Shown piece by piece: positions 19,731 to 27,033 of a DNA stretch of 51,172 nucleotides. The stretch covers positions 2,501-53,672 of the forward strand of contig NZ_PPHG01000056.1 in assembly GCF_002904295.1 (NCBI RefSeq). The letters run 5' to 3'. Position numbers and translations under genes: made by a program. The notes under the pieces were generated by a model. The model was given only the letters and a program-made list of their open reading frames with translations, was not told the DNA's origin and made no database searches. Position 1 is the stretch's first letter, and each line of letters opens with the position of its first letter. Origin of the DNA: Amycolatopsis sp. CA-128772. Its GTDB lineage: Bacteria > Actinomycetota > Actinomycetes > Mycobacteriales > Pseudonocardiaceae.

Positions 19731-20147
19731 ATGCGCAAACCGCTCACCGTGCTCGCCGCCACCGCGCTCGCCGCGGTCCTGCTGCCGGCCACCGCGTCCG
19801 CGACGTCCGGCAGCGGCGTCACCGGCACGATCCTGGCCCAGCGGACGATCGGCCACACCGACTACACGCTGCGGGAGATCACCATCCAGCCCGGCGGCTA
19901 CACCGGCTGGCACTTCCACGACGGCACGCTCTACGCGTACGTGAAGGCGGGGACGTTGACGCACAACCTGGCCGACTGCAGCCTGGACGGCGTCTTCGGC
20001 ACCGGGCGTGCGTTCACGGAGAAGCCCGACCAGGTGCACATCGGCCGCAACCTGGGGTCGACGCCGCTGGTGCTGGAGGTCGTGTACGTGCTCCCGGCGG
20101 GCAGCCCTCTGTCGGAGGACGCGCCCGACCCGGGCTGCGGCTTCTAG
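19731..20147 (+). CDS. Secreted small cupin-domain protein
   Basis: 138 residues. Signal peptide: MRKPLTVLAATALAAVLLPA followed by a TASA-type cleavage site, so the product is exported. The mature part is a single cupin barrel with the metal-ligand motif GGYTGWHFHDGTLYAYV and a second motif PDQVHIGRN. Two cysteines (in LADCSLDG and DPGCGF) could form a disulfide outside the cell. A GAGGGGGA ribosome site precedes the ATG. Function of such extracellular cupins is not known; it may bind a metal or small ligand. Confidence 0.85.
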   Translation: MRKPLTVLAATALAAVLLPATASATSGSGVTGTILAQRTIGHTDYTLREITIQPGGYTGWHFHDGTLYAYVKAGTLTHNLADCSLDGVFGTGRAFTEKPDQVHIGRNLGSTPLVLEVVYVLPAGSPLSEDAPDPGCGF

Positions 20148-20155
20148 CTCGGCAG

Positions 20156-20329
20156 TCATCGCTCGTCGCGCTTCGGGCCGTTGCGGCGCCACTCGTCGCG
20201 GAGGGCACGCAGGGCCCGGACGACGGGGATCCACGCCCGCACGAACAGCGCCACGGCGGCCGGCAGCCGCGCGGCCGCCTGCAGCAGCAGGACGATCGCA
20301 CCCAGCACCGCCAAGATTCCGGTAACCAT
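20156..20329 (-). CDS. Small single-span membrane protein (57 residues), unknown
   Basis: A short frame with a good ribosome site (GGGAGACGAAG directly before the ATG at 20329). The product starts MVTGILAVLGAIVLLLQAAA, a clear membrane helix, continues with a second moderately hydrophobic stretch (AAVALFVRAWIPVVRAL) and ends in a highly charged tail (RDEWRRNGPKRDER). No family recognised. It is divergent from the giant Hsp90-type gene, 185 bp away, so a functional link is possible but unproven. Confidence 0.6.
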   Translation of the reverse strand: MVTGILAVLGAIVLLLQAAARLPAAVALFVRAWIPVVRALRALRDEWRRNGPKRDER

Positions 20330-20514
20330 CTTCGTCTCCCGCTCGATTCCTTGGTGATGACCGGGGTGTCCCGGCCATCCCGCAGATCGAATCGACCAGC
20401 CGGAAACCGGTCAGCTCGAATGGGCGGACGAAGGCGGCTTTACCCTGGTCGACGCCCACGAACCGACGTACCGATCCGGTACCGACCGACGTGCGGCCCG
20501 ACCGGAGGCGATTC
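20330..20514. other. Divergent intergenic region before the Hsp90-type gene
   Basis: 185 bp between the small membrane protein and the giant ATPase gene. It contains several short symmetric blocks (CGGTACCG-like words near 20475-20485: ACCGATCCGGTACCGACC) but no promoter I could fix with confidence. A strong GGAGG ribosome site ends it, 7 nt before the ATG at 20515. Confidence 0.4.
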
Positions 20515-23500
20515 ATGGCGAAGCACAGCAAGCTGGTGGAGCAGCTCCTCGCGCTCAAGGAGCTTTCCGGCCTCACCAACGTGAAGATCGCCGAACGGTC
20601 GAAGAAGTTCGTCACTCCCGGAACCCGGCCGCTCAACGACCGGAGCATCGGCGACTGGCTGCGCGGCGACCACGTGCCTTCCGAGCAGGGCCTGAAAGTC
20701 CTGGTGGGGATCATGCAGGAGGCGGCGGCCGCCCGCCGTCCGCTGATCGAGCCGGGTGATCCGGAGCTGATGAAGGGCGTCAGCGAAGGAAGCTGGCCGA
20801 CGTGGCTGGCGGAGGCGCGGGAGCGCGACGGGCGGCGTCCGTCCCCCGCCGAAAACGGCTCGCGGTGGGAAGAGGTCCTCCGCACGGCGAAGATCTGGCC
20901 CGACGACGACTCGGCGGAGTTGCGGAGCCACGCCCTGGCCGCCCTGCGGCAGCTGGAGGGTGAGCGGCGCAAAGCCGTGGAAGCGACGCTTGCCGACGAC
21001 CCGTGGCTCGACGAAGAGCTGCCGGAGCGGACGGTTCAGCGAGTGGGTGAGCTCGTCGGGTACCTCGCCGGTGACCTGCCCGAGTTCTCCGCGGTGGAGG
21101 CGTTCCTGCTCACGGTCGCGCCGCTGCTCTACCACACCCGGTGGGCGCAGATCGCCGCCGAAGCGCACTCGGCGGTCGATCCGATGCGGCTCGAACGCAA
21201 CCCCGACCGCGAAGCTGAGCCAGACTTCGAACTCTTCCGCAGCGGCGATCAGCAACAGCGCTTGGTCGAGCGGGCGCACCACATCCCGGCCGCGGACGAC
21301 CCCGATCGCCGGGCGATCTGCTGGTGGTTGTTCCACCGGTGGCTCGACCAGAGCGCGTCCGGCCAGCCCCCGGCCGTCGCGCTGGGGCTGGAGTCGCCGC
21401 AGGCCGCGGCGCTGGAACAGCAGCTCAAGCACCTCCTGCCGGTGTTCCGCCTGTCCCCCGGGGAACTCAAGGACTGGCGCCTGCGCGACCCGGCGGAGGA
21501 GTGGCCCGGCGGCCGGCGGCTGCGTGTCCGGCTCGTGGCCCTCGTCCTGGGCCTCGCTCACACGATGGCCATCGAGCCGGGTTCGCTGTCGAGCACGCTC
21601 GTCGAGCACTTGGGCATCGACCACCAGGTGGAGCTGGCGGACCTCCGCCGCACGCTGCGCGCGAGCAGCTGGGTACGCACCCCGACGGCCCTGCGGCTGG
21701 ACGCCGAGTGCCGCCACGAAGCGGTGTACGAAGTGCTCACCGAGCACGTGACGCGTATGTCGGAGGTGCTTCGCACGGCGCGCGAGGCTGCCGCGCGCGA
21801 GACGGCGGTGGCACCACTGCTGGCGTTGCCGGAACGAGCGTCGGACGAAGACGTCACCCCGGCGACAAGGGCGGATGGCCAACCCGAGTTCGTGGTCCCG
21901 ACCACGAAGTTCCGGCTCGACGAGACCCGGGTGCGCGAGCTGCTGATGGGCGAGCAGCTCTACCGCGACCGGTCGCTGGCCATCCGCGAGTTGTACCAGA
22001 ACGCGCTCGACGCCTGCCGGTACAGCCAGGCGTGGCGCCGCTACCTCGTCGTGAAGAGCGGCGGGCCCCGCGACTGGCCGTGGCCCGGCAAGATCGAGTT
22101 CCGCCAGTGGGAAGAGGCCGGCCAGCACTTCCTCAGCTGCCGGGACAACGGCGTCGGAATGGGCGAGGCCGAGCTGCGCGAGGTGTTTTCCCAGGCGGGT
22201 ATCCGGTTCGCGGACCGGCGCGACTTCGCGGTGGAGCGTGCCCGCTGGGAGGCGGAGGGCATCCACGTCTACCCGAACAGCCGATTCGGAATCGGGGTGA
22301 TGAGCTACTTCATGCTCGCCGACCGCATCGAGGTGACGACCCGCCGGATGAACCCGGGCGGCGAGCGGTTGCCGCTGGTGAAGGTGGTGATCGCCGGGCC
22401 GGGACACTTGTTCCGCGTCGAGACGCTCACCGGCCCCGATGACGACGGCCGCGGGGAGGGCACGGAGGTCAAGCTGCACCTGCGGGACGGCGCGAACGCG
22501 CCATCTTGTGTGGCGACTTTGCGGGCGCTCCTTGGAATCGCCGAGTTCGAAACGACGGCTCAGTACGGGGAAGAGGAACCGGAGCTGTGGCGTCCGTTCC
22601 AGTTCGAACCGCGCCGCCGACACCCAGCACGAGGGGACAGCATCGAGGCGTACGGGCGGCTGCAGCACGGGGCGCCGTCCGAGAACGGGCAGGTCGTCTG
22701 GTGCGAGCACGGTGGCGCCTTGCTCGTCGACGGCATCTATGTGCGGTGCGAGAACCAACGCGGAGTGCTTACGCCGCAGGGGGATCATAGCGACCCGCGC
22801 GGCGCGGTGATCAACCTGACCGGTCGATACTCGCCCCGGCTCAGCGTCGACCGGATGTCGATGCTCCAGGATGTATCCGCAAAGGCGGAAGTACTGCTGG
22901 ACGAGGCCACCGCGGAACTCCGGCGGCCGGGTTCCCTCCTCGGCCGCCAGTGGACACTGGATATCGCGAAGAACAACATGGGAATCGCCGATGTCGTCGC
23001 CCGCGCGGCGATCGCCGAAGGCATGCCGGAGAAGATCGGTCAGTACGACGTTACCGCAGACGTGGCGGGAATCATCGCATCTGACTCCAAGCTGGAGTAC
23101 ACGAGGAGCCTGCAAAATGAAAGCGACTGGCCGTTCACAGACAAGGTAGCACCGCACCTCCTGTTGTGGCGGTTGCTGGCACTGAATCCGGAAGGCACCG
23201 AAGACCCCACCAGCCAACCCTTGCTTCCGGCACTCCCTTCGGACGACTTGCTGATCGAGCTAGTGCGGTCCGAACAACCCGATGGCACACGTCGAGCAGA
23301 GGTTTCCCCACCGTGGGTGTGGCTCGCGGCTTCCCGCCTGGGGATCAGCCCACTCAACGCCATGCGACGATTGGCCGAGCTGGGCTTTTCGACGGCGGCA
23401 TGCGAACGCTTGCCACCACCGGCCAACATCGACTCCGCCGACGTGATGTTGATCGAATCAGCACTCGATTCCGCCCGGAAATCGCAGAAAGGCGATCGAA

Positions 23501-24756
23501 CTGACTTGCTTACCCAGCTGGTGATAGCGAGTGCTCGACTGGACATGTCCATGGCACGGGTCGCCCAGCGCGTTGCCGACCTCGGCCTTGAGCAACCGCA
23601 TTTTGCCCCGCCGGGCCGCGCCGACGGCACAGACGTAAGACTGATCAGCAATTTTCACACGTACCCCTCCCGGAGAGAAAGGTACCACCTGCGCGATGGA
23701 CAACCAGTCCCCGCGCTCTATGTGCTTTTGGCCGCCCGGGCAACCGGACTGAAGCCACAGGATGCCGCGAACCGGTTGCGCCGACTGGGCCTGGACGTTC
23801 CCGACTTCGACGTGACCTTGGCCGACTTCGACGCACTTCCAGCCCCCCTACAGAAAGCAATGAAGGAAGTGAACGATTATGGATACAGACCACGATCAAT
23901 TCAAATTGTTCGCGAGTCATTGAGGGCGGGTTGCCAACCAGGAGATCTCATTCAAGCATTGGCGCGCTTTGGCGTCCACACCGACAAAGAACCTCCTGAG
24001 CGACTGACTCCGACAGACATATCCCTGATACCCGAGTCATACCCGCAGTCTGATCAAGTAGGGGCAGCCGCGTTTATTCGCACTTTACTGACCGTGGACC
24101 TGACACCGCAGGAGTGTACCGACCGGCTCGAATCCATGGGCTTCGAAGTTCACGAGAATGCACGCCTCATACCAGTTCCCGATACGAGAGATCGAGAGAT
24201 CCTGCAAGCGGTTCGACTGCACGGTAGCGCAGAATCGATGGATCTACGCGAGTTCGCCGAGACAGTGGAGATATCCGGCTACGCTGCCACAGAGGTTGCT
24301 CAATGTCTGGCAAAGTTCGAGCTCATCGCGGATGATTTCCCGGAAATCTCAGATATCGACAGTTCCTTGATTCCACCGAGCCTACCCCCGCCCGCAGCGC
24401 ATGAACAACGTGAAGTTCCACTCCCGCTCATCTTGAAGCATGCAACAGATGAACACACCGAGGCAGCACGAGTGGCAGCCTGCCTCCAGACCCTGGGTTA
24501 CGTCGTACCAGAGATCCGAAAGCTCTCCGCCCAGGAACTTGATTTACTCAATATCAATAAGTATACATTCACTGATATGCTCGATTTACGGAAACCGCTT
24601 AGCATGTCCGACTTGCTCAGAAGCGCCATTCGCGCCGCCACGCCGGTTCGCGAGGCTGCCACACGACTGACAACCCTCGGCTATCACTTCGAGTTTTCCG
24701 ACCTCGAGGACGAACTGCAGCGATTACTGCCACTGGTCCCCCGCACGAGCGAATGA
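20515..24756 (+). CDS. Giant Hsp90-type ATPase with N-terminal HTH-like region and C-terminal helical repeats
   Basis: 1413 residues, function unknown. (1) Residues about 5-75 look like an HTH module (LVEQLLALKELSGLTNVKIA; DRSIGDWLRGDHVPSEQGLK). (2) Residues 75-460 are helical without recognised family. (3) An Hsp90-type GHKL ATPase follows: N-box RELYQNALDACR (Glu492, Asn496, Asp499), DNGVGMG (Asp544) and FGIGVMSYFMLADRIEV (from Phe591), very close to Hsp90's ELISNASDA, DTGIGM and FGVGFYS; a further conserved SPRLSVDRM lies near residue 770. (4) Residues about 930-1413 are roughly eight 50-65-residue repeats of the pattern A..RL..LG(F/L/Y)..P. GC content drops strongly over the repeats. The ATG at 20515 has GGAGG upstream. 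No signal peptide or membrane helix; probably a cytoplasmic sensor or conflict-system protein. Confidence 0.85.
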   Translation: MAKHSKLVEQLLALKELSGLTNVKIAERSKKFVTPGTRPLNDRSIGDWLRGDHVPSEQGLKVLVGIMQEAAAARRPLIEPGDPELMKGVSEGSWPTWLAEARERDGRRPSPAENGSRWEEVLRTAKIWPDDDSAELRSHALAALRQLEGERRKAVEATLADDPWLDEELPERTVQRVGELVGYLAGDLPEFSAVEAFLLTVAPLLYHTRWAQIAAEAHSAVDPMRLERNPDREAEPDFELFRSGDQQQRLVERAHHIPAADDPDRRAICWWLFHRWLDQSASGQPPAVALGLESPQAAALEQQLKHLLPVFRLSPGELKDWRLRDPAEEWPGGRRLRVRLVALVLGLAHTMAIEPGSLSSTLVEHLGIDHQVELADLRRTLRASSWVRTPTALRLDAECRHEAVYEVLTEHVTRMSEVLRTAREAAARETAVAPLLALPERASDEDVTPATRADGQPEFVVPTTKFRLDETRVRELLMGEQLYRDRSLAIRELYQNALDACRYSQAWRRYLVVKSGGPRDWPWPGKIEFRQWEEAGQHFLSCRDNGVGMGEAELREVFSQAGIRFADRRDFAVERARWEAEGIHVYPNSRFGIGVMSYFMLADRIEVTTRRMNPGGERLPLVKVVIAGPGHLFRVETLTGPDDDGRGEGTEVKLHLRDGANAPSCVATLRALLGIAEFETTAQYGEEEPELWRPFQFEPRRRHPARGDSIEAYGRLQHGAPSENGQVVWCEHGGALLVDGIYVRCENQRGVLTPQGDHSDPRGAVINLTGRYSPRLSVDRMSMLQDVSAKAEVLLDEATAELRRPGSLLGRQWTLDIAKNNMGIADVVARAAIAEGMPEKIGQYDVTADVAGIIASDSKLEYTRSLQNESDWPFTDKVAPHLLLWRLLALNPEGTEDPTSQPLLPALPSDDLLIELVRSEQPDGTRRAEVSPPWVWLAASRLGISPLNAMRRLAELGFSTAACERLPPPANIDSADVMLIESALDSARKSQKGDRTDLLTQLVIASARLDMSMARVAQRVADLGLEQPHFAPPGRADGTDVRLISNFHTYPSRRERYHLRDGQPVPALYVLLAARATGLKPQDAANRLRRLGLDVPDFDVTLADFDALPAPLQKAMKEVNDYGYRPRSIQIVRESLRAGCQPGDLIQALARFGVHTDKEPPERLTPTDISLIPESYPQSDQVGAAAFIRTLLTVDLTPQECTDRLESMGFEVHENARLIPVPDTRDREILQAVRLHGSAESMDLREFAETVEISGYAATEVAQCLAKFELIADDFPEISDIDSSLIPPSLPPPAAHEQREVPLPLILKHATDEHTEAARVAACLQTLGYVVPEIRKLSAQELDLLNINKYTFTDMLDLRKPLSMSDLLRSAIRAATPVREAATRLTTLGYHFEFSDLEDELQRLLPLVPRTSE

Positions 24757-24770
24757 TCCCGTAACGAACA

Positions 24771-25235
24771 TCAGCTCGAGAACCAGCCCGCCGCGTCCAG
24801 CCGGTACGCCGCCGGGCCCACGACCGCGCGCAAGTCGTTCTCCAGCGCGGCAATCCGCTCCGCCCCCACCGTGCGCGCCCACTCCGCGCGCAGCTCGTCG
24901 AAGATCTCCGCCGACTTCGCGAGCGCGTCGACGCCGTGCTGGGTGAGGCGGACGATCTTGCGGCGGGCGTCGGCCGGGTCGTCGGCGCGCTCGACGTACC
25001 CGAGCGCCTCCAGCCGTTCGACGGACTTGCCCGCCGCCTGCTTCGAAACCCCCAGGCGGCGGCCGATCTCCGACGCCGTCGCGCCCTGGACGCCGACGGC
25101 CTGCATCGCGAAGCCGTACGACGGGCGGACGTCGGGGTGACCGCGGCGGGCGAGCTCGGCGTGCAGGCGGTCGATGAGCGTGCGGAAGCCGCCGAAGAGC
25201 AGGAAGGGCAGCTCGTAGCCGGGTGTGTCGCTCAT
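24771..25235 (-). CDS. MarR family transcriptional regulator
   Basis: 154 residues with the MarR winged helix: GATASEIGRRLGVSKQAAGK (recognition helix) and the wing ERADDPADARRKIVRLT. Flanking helices would make the dimer interface. It is divergent from an AhpD-like gene, with the intergenic palindrome as its likely operator. Members in this position often respond to oxidants or phenolic ligands, but no redox cysteine is present in this protein. It follows the giant ATPase gene tail to tail, 14 bp apart, and is probably unrelated to it. Confidence 0.9.
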   Translation of the reverse strand: MSDTPGYELPFLLFGGFRTLIDRLHAELARRGHPDVRPSYGFAMQAVGVQGATASEIGRRLGVSKQAAGKSVERLEALGYVERADDPADARRKIVRLTQHGVDALAKSAEIFDELRAEWARTVGAERIAALENDLRAVVGPAAYRLDAAGWFSS

Positions 25236-25309
25236 GTGCCCTTGCCAAAATCGACAACCAGGTTTACGGTTTCGACAACCACATTGTCGATCCTACGTCT
25301 GGAGACGTC
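25236..25309. promoter_or_regulatory. MarR operator region between divergent genes
   Basis: TCGACAACCA occurs twice in direct orientation (25251-25260 and 25272-25281, two helical turns apart), and the second copy begins a perfect inverted repeat TCGACAA-5-TTGTCGA (25272-25290). This arrangement suggests one full and one half operator for the adjacent MarR protein, covering both promoters. Confidence 0.65.
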
Positions 25310-25855
25310 TTGTTCCCCGATCACACCCCGGAGTCTGCACCCCCGGCCGCGCGCCCCGCGATGGCGGCCACCGCGAAGAAGTTCGGCCGCGTCCCGGCCG
25401 CCGTCGCCCGGCTGGCGACGTCCCCGGAGCTGCTGAACGGTTTCCTCAAGCTCAGCGCCGTCTTCGAGGCCACGACGCTGCCGGCGCTCGACCGCGAGGT
25501 GCTCGTGATGACGGTGGCCGCGCGCAACCGCTGCCACCTCTGCGTGGCGATGCACACGGCGACGCTGCACGGCCTGTCCGCCTCGCCGGAACTGGTCGCC
25601 GCGCTGCGGGCTGAGTCGCCCCTGCCGGACCCGCGGCTGGAGGCGTTGCGCGCCTTCGTCCACGCGGTCATGGACACCACGGGCGACGTCCCGGCCGGCG
25701 CGCTGGCGGCGTTCACCGACGCCGGCTACACGGCCCGGAACGCGCTGGAGGTGGTGCTGGGCATCGGGACGTACACGCTGTCGACGTACGCGAACCGGCT
25801 CACCGGGGCGCCGGTCGACGACGCCTTCGCCGGCCACGCCTGGCACGCGGCCTGA
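25310..25855 (+). CDS. Carboxymuconolactone decarboxylase / AhpD-like protein
   Basis: 181 residues. The AhpD-type redox motif is RCHLCVAMHT (Cys-x2-Cys-x3-His) preceded by the conserved LDREVLVMTVA helix, so it is probably a peroxidase-like or disulfide-exchange protein rather than a true decarboxylase. I chose the TTG at 25310 (FPDHTPESAP...) because a GGAG site lies 7 nt upstream and relatives begin there; the frame extends upstream through the operator. Regulated by the divergent MarR gene, as judged from the operator. Its 3' end shares a terminator with the convergent gene. Confidence 0.85.
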   Translation: MFPDHTPESAPPAARPAMAATAKKFGRVPAAVARLATSPELLNGFLKLSAVFEATTLPALDREVLVMTVAARNRCHLCVAMHTATLHGLSASPELVAALRAESPLPDPRLEALRAFVHAVMDTTGDVPAGALAAFTDAGYTARNALEVVLGIGTYTLSTYANRLTGAPVDDAFAGHAWHAA

Positions 25856-25857
25856 AA

Positions 25858-25891
25858 GCCGTGGGGCCGCCCGTCGCGGCGGCCCCACGGC
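25858..25891. terminator. Bidirectional terminator
   Basis: Perfect stem-loop with 14-bp arms (25858-25871 and 25878-25891) and a 6-nt CGTCGC loop, between the convergent AhpD-like and secreted-protein genes and 2 bp after the first stop. Confidence 0.8.
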
Positions 25892-25898
25892 GGGGGGA

Positions 25899-26786
25899 TC
25901 AGCCCTTCACCAGCGTGACGACGGTGGTGTCGTCGACCGAGACGTTGGTGTTGTAGGTCGGGTCGAGCGCGGTCGCCTGGGTGACGACCTCCGCCTTGCC
26001 CTTCTGGAACGGCGTGGTGCCCGCGGGCACCGCGGTCGCCTGCCACGGCACCGGCGCGCCCGGCGTGCAGGCCACCCGCGTCGAATAGTTGCCGCGGATG
26101 ATGACGTTGTGCTTGACCTGCGTCGTGGTCCCGCTCAGGGTGACCGGAGCGGCGGCGGTGCACTCGACGGTGCCGTGCAGGTAGGCGTTGCCGTTGAGCG
26201 TGCTCGCGGTGCCGTCGGTGGCCACCTTGAGCCCGATCGCCAGCTCCGCCGGCGCCGGCGGGTTCGCGATGTGCACCTCACCGCGCGCGGCCGTCGCGCC
26301 GCCTTCGCAGTGCTGCTCGAAGGTGGCGTCGAGCGTCTGGACGTAGCCGTGCGGCCCGAAGACGACGTTCTGGACGGTGAACGTGCCGGTCAGGGTGTTG
26401 CACCCCCGGCCGTTCCCGCCCAGGCTCAGCCCCGGTGCGCCCGCCCCCTGGAACGGCCACCGGGTCGCGCCGTCGTAGGTGCCGGCGGTCAGGCCCGTGC
26501 CGCTGGGTGCGGCCAGGTCGAGGTCCCACCAGTCGCTGTTGAACCCGCTGACGCTGACGGAGAGGTGGTTGTGGTCCTCCGACGCGTTGACGGTGAGCCG
26601 GTCCTTCGCCGCCACCGAGTAGGCGTAGGAACCTCCCCCGCTGATGTAGTCCCCCTCGTCCCCGCTGAACGACAGCGATCCGGCGGCCACCGGCTGCGCC
26701 TGCGCCGGCACGGCCCCCACGAGCACGGCCAGCACCGGCACCGCGACGACGGCCGCGGCTCGCTTCAAAAACCCTGAACCCTTCAC
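25899..26786 (-). CDS. Secreted protein of unknown function
   Basis: 295 residues. The GTG at 26786 has GAGGGGG upstream and gives a clean signal peptide (VKGSGFLKRAAAVVAVPVLA with AQA cleavage soon after); a longer frame adds a non-signal head. The mature protein (about 270 residues) is rich in Gly, Thr, Val and Asn, beta-type, with blocks such as GGSYAYSVAAKDRLTV, CNTLTGTFTVQNVVF and NYSTRVACTPG, and paired cysteines fit an extracellular beta-sandwich fold. I do not recognise a named family. Its promoter region lies opposite an MFS pump. Confidence 0.75.
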   Translation of the reverse strand: MKGSGFLKRAAAVVAVPVLAVLVGAVPAQAQPVAAGSLSFSGDEGDYISGGGSYAYSVAAKDRLTVNASEDHNHLSVSVSGFNSDWWDLDLAAPSGTGLTAGTYDGATRWPFQGAGAPGLSLGGNGRGCNTLTGTFTVQNVVFGPHGYVQTLDATFEQHCEGGATAARGEVHIANPPAPAELAIGLKVATDGTASTLNGNAYLHGTVECTAAAPVTLSGTTTQVKHNVIIRGNYSTRVACTPGAPVPWQATAVPAGTTPFQKGKAEVVTQATALDPTYNTNVSVDDTTVVTLVKG

Positions 26787-27033
26787 AGGTTCCCCCTCAG
26801 GTGAGTTGGTCACTTGCCGCTCTGCGTGTCGGCCGGAATCGATCACCTGTTACGTCCGGGTGAGGTTTTTTGGTTATCGCACAAGAACTCCCCCCTTCCC
26901 CTGCGGGAATTTGACAAAAGTTCCCGGTCAGCGGGACACGCCCCGGCCACCTGAAGAATGTTTCCTGGCCCGTGTCCGGTCCCCCGCTCCGGCTCCGACC
27001 CCCTGGCAAACCGACCACGGAGAAGGAGCGGAC
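26787..27033. promoter_or_regulatory. Divergent promoter region
   Basis: 247 bp between the secreted-protein and MFS starts. It holds an unusually AT-rich core for this genome (GGTTTTTTGG near 26865) and a TTGACA hexamer (26911-26916) flanked by CGGGAA and TTCCCG arms (26904-26909 and 26921-26926), possibly a regulator site over a -35 box. No good -10 was found at the right distance on the plus strand. Confidence 0.4.

Noticed and set aside
20440..23217. A 925-codon open frame opposite the Hsp90-type gene
   Set aside because: Shadow of the sense gene; it ends where GC content drops, as expected for a frame kept open only by GC bias.
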